Origin: Lachnospiraceae bacterium UBA3820
Lineage (GTDB): Bacteria; Bacillota; Clostridia; Lachnospirales; Lachnospiraceae
Length of the DNA: 25,042 nt
Direction of reading: 5' to 3'
Assembly (NCBI GenBank): GCA_002369325.1
Contig: DFDU01000015.1
Span: forward strand, 1-25,042
In this document: one piece after another, positions 1 through 8,300 of the stretch
Numbering within the stretch: the stretch's first letter is position 1
How the letters are laid out: the number at the start of each line of letters is the position of its first letter
Notes under the pieces: model-generated
Told to the model about the DNA's origin: nothing
What the model saw: the letters and a program-made list of their open reading frames with translations, nothing else
Databases searched by the model: none
Position numbers and translations under genes: made by a program

Positions 1-1065
1 TGCATTTTTATATTCGTTTTTCTTTAATTCAATAGACTTATCAAATAAAGTCTTTTGGTTCTCAAGCTTTTTAAGCTCACTCTTTGCAAAATCATAATCC
101 GACTTTGCTTCTTCAAGCTCCGCCTCCATATCCTTAAGCTTTTGATATGCACCATCAAGTTCTGCATCTCCACCGAACTGAAGCTTGAACCAGCCTATTT
201 TTTCAACCTCGTCCTTTCGCTTATAAAGAGCATCATAATCAGCCTTCATCTTTTCATATTCAATCTGCTTCATCTCAGATAAAGCCTTCTTTTGTTCAAT
301 GATTGGCTTATATGCATCCGCCTTTATATCGACCTCCGACTTTAAATCTGCAATATTATCAATCTCATCTACAATTGCTTTTTTCTTATTTTTTACAACC
401 ATTTTATCAGCGAGGTTTTGAATTGCAGTAAGAGACAAAAGCTGCATACCGCTCTTTATCTCCTTTGCCTCACTTCCATCACTTTTAACAATCATTCGTC
501 CAAGCTCAAGGGTATCAGATTCAACCAATAAACGCTCTAAGGTTGCCTTAACCTTCGCCTTACGGCGTTTACCCGTAGGAGTCCATGGATTTTTAGTATC
601 ACAATAAAGCCTGCAGGCGTTTATGGCATTTTCATAATGGCTCTGCAACATATCTATCTGTTTATCAGTAAGCGCATGTCTTTGCTTTGTGGTCATTACA
701 AGCTCAAGATCAGCCAGGGCAGTTTTCACCTTGTCCATCTTTTCACTGTCACCGGTAAGCTTCTGATCATTTAACATAAGATGTGAAAGCTTGCGTCCCT
801 GAACTGCTTCAAGCTTAGCCTGTTTTACTTCCTTTTCTTCAATCTCATATTTGCCGCTCTTCATATTGGTCAGGAGGTTAGAGATGTTCATAACATCCTC
901 TTCGGTCTTATTTAGGTTAAGCATTTGATCGGCTGCACCAATATGCTTTTTTTCCATATCAAAAGCAGTTTGAACTTCTTCATTAAGAAACTCGTCTATC
1001 TGCTGGTTTTCAAATTTGGAATTTAATTTATCTTCCTTTTCCTTGTAAATGTAATTATTATCCAT
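1..1065 (-). CDS. Coiled-coil protein of unknown function, 3' end cut by window edge
   Basis: An open frame runs without a stop from an ATG at 1065 to the left edge, giving 355 codons; the stop lies outside the window. The start is supported by AAAGGAG about 9 nt upstream. The protein is highly charged and rich in Lys, Glu, Asp and Leu. Residues about 250-355 read as long coiled coil, and there is no signal peptide or membrane segment. It begins MDNNY, exactly like the 2155-aa protein encoded at 5316-11783. Its residues about 150-190 (a HYENAINACRLY helix followed by a basic KRRKAKVKATLERL stretch) resemble the HFEVLDAICAQY...RRKVRRVRNIA module near residue 1857 of that protein. I do not recognise a named family. 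Its place next to the CIS genes and the shared N-terminus make it a candidate cargo or accessory component, which is inference. It has its own upstream promoter region behind a terminator. Confidence 0.85.
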   Translation of the reverse strand, partial: MDNNYIYKEKEDKLNSKFENQQIDEFLNEEVQTAFDMEKKHIGAADQMLNLNKTEEDVMNISNLLTNMKSGKYEIEEKEVKQAKLEAVQGRKLSHLMLNDQKLTGDSEKMDKVKTALADLELVMTTKQRHALTDKQIDMLQSHYENAINACRLYCDTKNPWTPTGKRRKAKVKATLERLLVESDTLELGRMIVKSDGSEAKEIKSGMQLLSLTAIQNLADKMVVKNKKKAIVDEIDNIADLKSEVDIKADAYKPIIEQKKALSEMKQIEYEKMKADYDALYKRKDEVEKIGWFKLQFGGDAELDGAYQKLKDMEAELEEAKSDYDFAKSELKKLENQKTLFDKSIELKKNEYKNA

Positions 1066-1106
1066 GGCAAATACTCCTTTTATTTATTATTTATGTATTT
1101 AGCAAT

Positions 1107-1138
1107 ATATTAACATTTGAAAAGTCACATAATTGTCA
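1107..1138 (-). promoter_or_regulatory. Candidate promoter/operator with shared 14-bp motif
   Basis: On the minus strand TGACAATTATGTGA (1125-1138) stands 12 bp before TAATAT (1107-1112), a 4/6 match to a -10 box. The 14-mer closely matches sites upstream of the GNAT gene and of the gp25 gene, with nearly the same spacing. It lies upstream of the MDNNY gene that starts at 1065. Confidence 0.4.
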
Positions 1139-1155
1139 TAAAACATAAAAAACTT

Positions 1156-1184
1156 GTTATATTTTACAACACATCGTCCAACAA
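1156..1184 (-). promoter_or_regulatory. Alternative sigma-70-type promoter upstream of the left-edge gene
   Basis: TTGTTG (1179-1184) and TATAAC (1156-1161) are separated by 17 bp on the minus strand, a plausible housekeeping promoter for the gene starting at 1065. It competes with the motif-associated promoter at 1107-1138, and the sequence alone cannot say which is used. Confidence 0.35.
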
Positions 1185-1197
1185 ATATCCAACAAAT
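1177..1197. repeat. Short direct repeat, possible operator
   Basis: The 10-mer TCCAACAAAT occurs twice (1177-1186 and 1188-1197) with an 11-bp period, about one helical turn. It overlaps the -35 box of the promoter candidate at 1156-1184. A regulator-binding role is inference. Confidence 0.3.
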
Positions 1198-1207
1198 GAA
1201 GTATAAT

Positions 1208-1236
1208 AAAAGAATCTCCCGAAGGACGTTCTTTTT
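1208..1236 (-). terminator. Rho-independent terminator-like hairpin
   Basis: On the minus strand an AAAAGAA arm pairs with TTCTTTT, with an inner TCC/GGA stem around a TTCG tetraloop and a 2x2 mismatch between the two stems. T-rich sequence follows on both strands, so it could work in both directions. It lies just after the stop of the DUF218 remnant at 1251 and separates it from the left-edge gene. Confidence 0.55.
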
Positions 1237-1250
1237 TGAAGGATGTTCAA

Positions 1251-1793
1251 TCATATAAGCCAAAAAAACAGGACAATAATAATCACCACAGCCAGATTAT
1301 TCCATTTTCTATCCATCAGCAATCCTGCAAACTCACGTAAAAACGCATTTGGATAAAAATACATCTTTGTTTTAGCAGATATTCCGTCTGCATAAAATCC
1401 GTTTTTCTTTGCAAGAATATATCCCCTGAAGATGTGATAATTAGTTGTGGCAAAGGAAATCCTTTTATCTGTCACATCCCCACAGTTTTTTTCAATTACA
1501 TTTTTAGAAAACTGCATGTTCTGGTAGGTGTTGACACTTTTATCTTCTCGAAGAATGCGCTCTTTAGGCACTCCTTTTTCGCAAAGATACCTCTCCATAG
1601 CCTCTCCCTCTGGGATTACCTCATCTGTTCCCTGACCGCCTGAAGGTACAAAAACGGCACGCTTTCCCGAAGCTTCAAACTGCTCCTTCTCAAAGTCAAG
1701 TGCGCTGTCTACTCTCCCTCTTAAAAGCGGAGTAAGAGAACCGTCCTTTCTGATACCGCAACCGAATTTAAGTAAGATTAATATATTTATGTA
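1251..1793 (-). pseudogene. 5'-truncated DUF218 (YdcF/SanA-like) gene remnant
   Basis: The minus-strand frame is open from just after a stop at 1794-1796 down to 1251 (180 codons before the stop) but has no ATG, GTG or TTG at its head. The first in-frame ATG is at 1598, in the middle of the domain. The frame encodes most of a DUF218 domain: a GCGIRKDG glycine motif, LLRGRVDSAL, a PSGGQGTDE motif, EGEAMERYL, the ENxSxNTYxN-type DKSVNTYQNM, NYHIFRG and FYPNAFLRE, then a C-terminal membrane segment. DUF218 proteins are envelope-associated and of poorly defined function. In relatives with this C-terminal helix an N-terminal membrane region precedes the domain; here it is missing, and the 77-aa gene ends only about 40 nt upstream. 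An AGGAGGAG box survives near 1805-1812 with no start codon placed to use it. Most likely a decayed fragment; translation from a rare start codon cannot be excluded. Confidence 0.65.
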
Positions 1794-1833
1794 TTATTGA
1801 GGTCTCCTCCTAACATCTACTGCAATTTATTTT

Positions 1834-2067
1834 TCAAGTACGAGACTTTTTTTGAAAAAATCTGAATACCCCGTCATTTTTATTAACCGCCGGCTCCGGT
1901 ATGGATGATATTTTAGCAAAGTCCTGTGATTCCTGATCTCCCGAAAAACCATCTGCCCCGGAAAGATTTTTATATTCTGTCTTAAACGCATTTTCCTCTA
2001 ATGTATCCTGCTTAAATAAATCCTGTTGTTTTTGCTGTTCCTTATAAATTTCTGTTCCTTTTCCCAT
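1834..2067 (-). CDS. Small hydrophilic hypothetical protein (77 aa)
   Basis: Small frame with an ATG at 2067 and GAGG about 10 nt upstream. The product is polar, with a Gln/Lys/Glu-rich N-terminus (IYKEQQKQQDLFKQ), a Gly/Ser/Asp-rich middle and a basic C-terminus (FRFFQKKSRT). There is no membrane segment, Cys pair or recognised domain. It sits 82 nt after the GNAT gene on the same strand. Small polar proteins occur in CIS loci as adaptors or leaders, but nothing in the sequence proves such a role. Coding status is moderately supported by the RBS, its position and the lack of any overlapping better frame. Confidence 0.55.
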   Translation of the reverse strand: MGKGTEIYKEQQKQQDLFKQDTLEENAFKTEYKNLSGADGFSGDQESQDFAKISSIPEPAVNKNDGVFRFFQKKSRT

Positions 2068-2149
2068 ATTATTTTACCTCATCATTACTTCCGTCTCTGA
2101 ATTTTCATTTATTATCTGTTCATAACAATTTTCTTATAGTTAATTATAT

Positions 2150-3040
2150 TTAATCAAGCTTTTTATAAAAATTGGATATTACCTGCACCCAATATTTACC
2201 ATTATAATCCTTAAGGATATGCTTTGTCAGATTATCTCCTTCATCGGTTGCTGCCGCAAATATAATCGTTTTGATATCCGGACGCCTGGAAATTGAATCA
2301 GCAAGCTCATTAAGAAGCGCGGCAACCATCATTCCGTCCTTATTATCTACATAGATGCCTCCAAGATAAAGCTCCCCCTCAGGATAAAGCGAAGATGCCA
2401 AAAATCCCTTGACACTATTATCCTTTATCACCATAAAGCTTAAATCATTTTGCAATACTCCGCCGTAGGTTGATGGATTAAGCCACTCGTAAACTCCGTT
2501 ATCAAACAATTTATAAAGTTTACCCTGCTCAAGCCTTGTAACCTTGTTAAAAGCAGATACATTGTATCTTTTCTTAAATTTTTTAATTTTACTAAAGAAA
2601 GGAATATTACTTATATCCATAGCATTTATTTTATAAATAATATTTCCATCCACCCGGTGCTCATATCCATTATTTATAAAAAGAGACGCTTCATTTTCTA
2701 ATTCCGGTATAGGTATGTTAATAGATAATCCGTTGATACCATCCATATCGTATACCGTTTTTTCCATCTCTTTTAATAGCATAAGACCTATATCCTGCCT
2801 CCTGAAATCTTCCGCAACATATATGCTTTCTATCATGATTTCATTGTTCTTATCATCATAAGAATAATAAGCCGATGAATAAACAAGTGTTCCGATTGGT
2901 TCAAGCTTTCTCTTGATTTTATCAAGCTCCCATGCACAAAGTACATCAGCTTCGTTATTTATAAGATGCATATAAACATCCTTTGTTACCATCGGACGAA
3001 TCATATAAAATAAGTCATTTGTTAGTTTTTTTATCTGCAT
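2150..3040 (-). CDS. Tandem GNAT-family N-acetyltransferase
   Basis: The 296-aa product appears to hold two GNAT folds. In the N-terminal one (about 1-140), a beta strand ending IESIYVAEDFRRQ leads into RRQDIGLMLLKEME near residue 80. This matches the acetyl-CoA pyrophosphate-binding motif A (R/QxxGxG/A), although the final Gly is replaced. The C-terminal copy (about 165-296) repeats the plan with GGIYVDNKDGMMVAALLNEL, where the binding loop is degenerate and may not hold cofactor. Substrate is unknown. The ATG at 3040 has TAGGAG upstream at a usable distance, and a promoter candidate sits in the 70-nt gap before it. It follows the second AAA+ gene and is the only enzyme-like gene here that is not an ATPase. 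Modification of a CIS cargo or of a small molecule is possible but unproven. Confidence 0.78.
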   Translation of the reverse strand: MQIKKLTNDLFYMIRPMVTKDVYMHLINNEADVLCAWELDKIKRKLEPIGTLVYSSAYYSYDDKNNEIMIESIYVAEDFRRQDIGLMLLKEMEKTVYDMDGINGLSINIPIPELENEASLFINNGYEHRVDGNIIYKINAMDISNIPFFSKIKKFKKRYNVSAFNKVTRLEQGKLYKLFDNGVYEWLNPSTYGGVLQNDLSFMVIKDNSVKGFLASSLYPEGELYLGGIYVDNKDGMMVAALLNELADSISRRPDIKTIIFAAATDEGDNLTKHILKDYNGKYWVQVISNFYKKLD

Positions 3041-3063
3041 TTAAAATGCTCCTATATAAAGCA

Positions 3064-3096
3064 ATTATATTATAGTAAATATCACAAAACAGTCAT
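3064..3096 (-). promoter_or_regulatory. Promoter/operator upstream of the GNAT gene
   Basis: On the minus strand TGACTGTTTTGTGA (3082-3095) precedes overlapping TATAAT boxes at 3069-3074 and 3064-3069. The downstream box is 12 bp from the 14-mer. A classical reading is ATGACT (3091-3096), a 16-bp spacer, then TATAAT (3069-3074). The same 14-mer with one base changed stands before the gp25 gene. Confidence 0.55.
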
Positions 3097-3110
3097 ACAA
3101 AAATATTTTT

Positions 3111-5303
3111 TTATCCATACAAATATGCTGCGTACTGTCCGAATTTACCTGAGTCCGGCATCATGCCGAGCTTATCGAATTCATACTTCATCGCTCTTAC
3201 TATATAGCTCATGGAAAGCTTTTTATCCTCGGCACCTGCCATATAAGCCGCGGATAAAAGAATAGCCTTTATATTGCTTCCCGTCAGTTCAAAGCTTTCT
3301 GCCAAAAATTCATAATCTATGTCCTTCTCCGTAGGAACGGTCGAAGGAAGGGTATTTTTCCAAAGCAAAAGTCTTGTTTCGTAATCAGGCTGTTCAAGCC
3401 TTACGGCATAGGTTATTCTCCTTACAAATGCTTTATCGAATCCCGAATAATAGTTGGTTGCAAGAATACTCATACCTTTATATTCTTCAATCCTTTGAAG
3501 CAAAAATGCTATCTCCTGATTGGCATGTCTGTCATTTGAACTTTCCACGTCCGTTCTTTTTGAGAAGAGCGCATCCGCTTCATCAAAAAACAATATCACA
3601 TTTGATGTTTCGGCTTCATCAAATACCGCATTTAAATTCTTTTGCGTTTCACCTATGTATTTCGAAAAAAGCTGTGAGGTATCCACCCTGTATAAAGGAA
3701 GTCCTATCTCGCGTGCCACAACCTGCGCCGACATGGTTTTTCCTGTTCCGGGCGGTCCGTAAAGAAGAACCGATACGCCGTTTCCGTAAGCATTCTTTTT
3801 TGTTATTCCCCAACTTTCTCCTATCCTGTTTTTAATCTTATATCTATCACAGGCTGTCTTTAATATCCTGCTTTCTTCCTTGCCTATGCATAAATCATCC
3901 CATGTATAAACCGTCTTTACCTCCTTGGCAAGCCCATTAAAGTTCACTGTTCCTATGCCCTTTAAAGCCTCCACCATCACGTCTTTATCCACTTTTTTCA
4001 AACCGTTAACAAGCATATTTATCTTTGCCTGTTTTACGGAAGCCTTGATATCCTTGTAGCCTATTTCATAGCAATCCGCAAGGTCTTCACTTGAAAAGCC
4101 TTTTTCCTTTGAAAGTTTTTCTTCTTTCATAAAGTAATCCCAAAGAGAGGTTCTTACTTTCACATCCGGTGCCTTAACCGCTATATGAAGTACCGGTTCT
4201 CCAAGGGCTCTTCCGGTTTTAAGCATATCCGGAGTTTTTTCGCTTCCCGAAAGAAGAATCGGTGAAATTTCATTTATCTTTATAAATCTGTTAATTAATT
4301 TCAATAAAAATGCATCATTAACAGCATCCTCGTCCACTTCGGAAACAAGAACAAAAATGCCTTCCATGCGTCCGAAGAAAGCAAGCATTTCCTCAGCCTC
4401 AGCTATATCATCTGCTTCCGAATCCTTTATTTTTGATAAAGAAAATGTGCATAATGTCTTTTTGCACTTTTCTGCTGCCTTGGATATGATATGTGTTACG
4501 GCAGCTTCATCCTTTCCCTCAAAATATATACACGAAAGCCTGTCCTTATTATTTAGCAGAGCGGTAACCGCCTTAGTCTCTTCGGCAAAGAACTCCGGTT
4601 CATTTTTCATATCTGTAATTTTCAAAATTTTTTGTTCCGTATCGGAAACAGAATTCTTTCCGTCAATATATGCAAGAGCTGCACGCGTGAGTATAAGCCT
4701 CGAACGAAGCGGATAGGTTTCATCCAAACCCTCTGACATAAACAAAGAACCGAAAAGGCCCGATTTTTCTGAAATAAAATCATACGGAGACGGTACATTT
4801 TCCGAAAATACTCTTGAACACACGGAAAGCACGAGCCCTATTGTGGGCTCCGTGCTATCTATGTCGTCCTGTAAAAATCCAAATATCCGCTCATAACCGC
4901 GGCTTTTATGTGAAAGATATGCAAAAACAAGCGCAACAAGCATAGGATCCGTAAGCCCGAAGCTTTCCCTTATGCTGCAAAACGGCAAAATTTTCTTATC
5001 TTCCGTGGCTTCTTCCCTGCTTTTTATATGATAAAGTGCCTGCTCTACCATATCTCCCATTATATAAAAATATGCATCCTTATCTCTGAGCGCAGGATGA
5101 TTCACGAAGTATTCCTTCATCTCTTCTTCGGATATGAGCAACCCCCGGGAGAAAAGCCCTTCCTCCGTACCAAGGCCTTTCAATCCTGCATAATCTTCAA
5201 GTATAAGCTCAGCTAATTTTACATATTCGTCTAATGACTCCCCCACATTCTTATATGCTTTTTTAATAAGAGTCTCATCAAAGTAATCCCCATATCCATA
5301 CAT
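3111..5303 (-). CDS. AAA+ ATPase of contractile injection system (Afp15-like), paralogue 2
   Basis: The 730-aa protein carries a complete C-terminal AAA+ module: Walker A GPPGTGKT near residue 518, Walker B FFDEAD near 574, sensor-1 ATNY near 616 and an FVRR arginine pair near 628, followed by a helical lid. Residues about 250-440 look like a second AAA fold that has lost its Walker A. The helical N-terminus (1-240) aligns in layout with that of the 850-aa ATPase at 11862-14414. AAA+ proteins of this type are a hallmark of Afp/PVC-like loci, where they are thought to act in assembly or cargo loading. The ATG at 5303 has AGGAG upstream and lies 12 nt after the stop of the 2155-aa gene, so the two are probably translated from one mRNA. 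Having a second paralogue directly after the giant gene suggests dedicated service to that product (inference). Confidence 0.9.
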   Translation of the reverse strand: MYGYGDYFDETLIKKAYKNVGESLDEYVKLAELILEDYAGLKGLGTEEGLFSRGLLISEEEMKEYFVNHPALRDKDAYFYIMGDMVEQALYHIKSREEATEDKKILPFCSIRESFGLTDPMLVALVFAYLSHKSRGYERIFGFLQDDIDSTEPTIGLVLSVCSRVFSENVPSPYDFISEKSGLFGSLFMSEGLDETYPLRSRLILTRAALAYIDGKNSVSDTEQKILKITDMKNEPEFFAEETKAVTALLNNKDRLSCIYFEGKDEAAVTHIISKAAEKCKKTLCTFSLSKIKDSEADDIAEAEEMLAFFGRMEGIFVLVSEVDEDAVNDAFLLKLINRFIKINEISPILLSGSEKTPDMLKTGRALGEPVLHIAVKAPDVKVRTSLWDYFMKEEKLSKEKGFSSEDLADCYEIGYKDIKASVKQAKINMLVNGLKKVDKDVMVEALKGIGTVNFNGLAKEVKTVYTWDDLCIGKEESRILKTACDRYKIKNRIGESWGITKKNAYGNGVSVLLYGPPGTGKTMSAQVVAREIGLPLYRVDTSQLFSKYIGETQKNLNAVFDEAETSNVILFFDEADALFSKRTDVESSNDRHANQEIAFLLQRIEEYKGMSILATNYYSGFDKAFVRRITYAVRLEQPDYETRLLLWKNTLPSTVPTEKDIDYEFLAESFELTGSNIKAILLSAAYMAGAEDKKLSMSYIVRAMKYEFDKLGMMPDSGKFGQYAAYLYG

Positions 5304-5315
5304 AATGCCTTACTC

Positions 5316-8300
5316 CTATTTATTGTTATTATTGCCTTCCGAACCGGCTCCGGCATACATAAGTGCCGCCTGTCCTTTAAGAAGCTTTCTTGCTTCATTT
5401 TTCTCAATCTCATCTTTTATCTTAAGCCAGGAACGGAAAACATCGCTTATATTATCTATTTCCGGATCATTTTTTATCGTCTCGTAAATATCCGGTATTT
5501 TGTCCTTAATACTGTCATATAAAACAATGTGTCCCTGGAAACAGGCTGCTACGTTTGAAAGCATTTCCTTCTGTGTCCTGTCATCGTCTGTTTCGAGTTT
5601 CATATTGTTAATATATTTCATAACACGCCCGTTTGAAACACCAAAAGCATGTATCATATCATTGCAGGCACGTATAAAGTCTTCCGAATCATCCGGCAAG
5701 CCCTGAGAAGCTCTCATATTGGTCGTATTAATAAGCTTTTCTATACGCTCCATCTCCTTTATGGATAATTCTCTGTCAAGTGCAACCGATTCATCCGGCT
5801 TACACTCCGAGAAAATCTTCATCCAATGCTGTACTTTATCAAATGCATTATCCTTGTCCGTAAAGGTCTTAAGACGTGTACGCGGCGGCTTATTGCCCTT
5901 TGCCACTTCAAGCTTATCCCTGTCAAGCTTATCATTTATCTGGTTATACGGAACTAATCCCTGTTCCCATACAATAGGCTGTTCCGCATAATAATATACA
6001 TTTTTCCAAGGTATTCTTCTGCCGGAAAAATCCTGCTGCCTGAAATATATACGACTCATACGCGCACTGGTAAAGGTCTGGTTAAGTGCATATTCGGCTA
6101 TATTTCTTACCCTTCGAACCTTTCTTCTGACATCCTGTTCCATATCTCCGAAGGATTTGTTTCCCCTGCCTGTCAGATATTGCGCGCATATAGCATCAAG
6201 TACCTCAAAATGATTAAGCAGTAAAGAAAGCTCGTTGTCAAAAAGAGCATCGTCCTGATAATGTAATTCTCCTTTAAGGAAATCGAATATTATTTTTATC
6301 TGTTCCTTAACAGGCTCCAGATCCTTCATCACATCATCAGGCAAAGCAGTATCTTCGGTTCTTTGATACGTCTTTTTGCCGGTGCTTAAATTAAGCTTGA
6401 CGGCTGTTCTTTTAAAGAAGCCTGCATCCTCGTCCAGTTTTTCTTCATAAATTCTCTTTTTGTATGTGCTTAAGCCAAACATCGTAAGAAGCTCTTTCAA
6501 CGGTCCCTCCATAGACTTGGATTCAAGTTCGCCGTCTATACTCTTTGGAGCCTCATATGGTGCAACCATATTTTCGGGATTATTTTCGTCTCCACGATGT
6601 TCAATCGTTTCACCCTCGCCTCTAAACTCGGCTTTTTTATAAAAATCATTCTCCTGCTGTGTTGCATATGCCGCTGCGGTATCCTTGCCCGAGCCGGTAT
6701 ATTTAGCCATAAACGGAGTACTCTTTGCTATGGCAATCTTTCGAAGATATGCTCTTCCGTCCTCACCGATAATCTTACCTTTTTCGGTTATCTTTCTTTC
6801 CATGCCCTCACGGTCAGCATCATAATCCATAAATGATGCATTATAATGCTTCTCGTAATTTATATCACGCATAACCGAAAGCTTTGCAAGAACATATTCT
6901 CTTGCATCCCTTAACATATTAAGTCTTCCTTCAACGGCCGCAACGGTTGTGGTCAAAGGTCTGTCCTCTACCTTTTCGGCTTCCTTAAGTCTTGTAAGTG
7001 CCGGCGCAACAACTGTTTCCAAACCGCACAATGCAGCTATATCAGTATATTTTTCAATAAGCTTTTCATCCGTAAGATTATCAAATTCGGATAAATCCAG
7101 GTCAAGAAATTCCTTTATAAGATCATTATCATCCGTAAAAAGATCCATAAGAAGAATCCTCGGCTCGATGCTGTCAAAATCCGGAAGCTTTCTTACCTTG
7201 TTTATAATTTCGTTTCTTGCTCCCGAGCCCTCCTGCTGCTTTGCAAAATCCTCAAGGCTCATGGAACCGTCACCCATTGTTATATCCTTTAAGATATTGG
7301 TAACAAGCATATCTTTTCTTTCCGCAAATGTCTCAAATACGAAATTATCTTCCTCGAGTTCCTGCTGATATGCTTCATTTTCCTTATTATCCTCATCATA
7401 ATTGCCGAAAGCGATATCCTCAAAGCCATTATCCAAAAGTCTTTCCTTCATATTCTTGGAACGTTCCTCTAAAGAATAATCAGAAGTAAGTGCTCTTATC
7501 AGCTGCTGTAAATATTCTTTATTTTCTTTAGTTTTTCTGGGAACGGAAGCCTGTAATTCATTTAAATCCTTTGTCCACTTCTTAAGCGGTATTTCATATT
7601 GCTCCGAAGCCTTCTCAAGACGGCTTGATAAGACATCAACATCATATTCTTTATTACTGTCTTCATCCCTGAAAATATTGTAGTAATACGGATGCTTGAT
7701 AATTACCATACGTGCACGCATGAAATTAACATATTGCCTGATGCACTTTGCAAGCACCAAAAGATTATTTTTCTTTTGTGCAGATATTTTATATCCGTTC
7801 TTTGAAAAAGTATTAATTAAATCTTCATTGGAAAAGGTGATAGCCTGCAAGCCTATAGCGTTAAGCTCTTCAAAATTATTTGCCAGATAATCATCGTCGG
7901 TTCTGTCAAATTTTGTTAAGTCAACAGCCATGAAACCATCAACCATCGATTTATAAAATGCGCCTCTGGTATCTTTATTTTCCGCACCGAGATTCATAAG
8001 AAGCGACATGTTGAATTTAATATCATCTTCTGTATCTCCGGTTTTTATTTGCGGATAAATTACATTAAGCATCTTGCTGTCAATTTGATATTTTGTATAC
8101 TCAAAAATATCAAGACAATTGTAGGCCTTTGTAATAGCCAGATTTTTCTTATAATCATTTTGCATTGCATGATTGAAATTCAATCTTGCATTTTGGGATA
8201 TCTCTTTTCTTACACTTGAACCCTTTTCAAAATCTTTTCTGTCAAGGTTTCTTAATCCCTCTTCTCCGCCAAGGAGATATGCAACCGAATTCTGTGCAAG

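Noticed and set aside
55..282. Plus-strand 75-aa open frame at the left edge
   Set aside because: It is antisense to the open minus-strand coiled-coil gene, which has a proper start, an RBS and protein-like composition.
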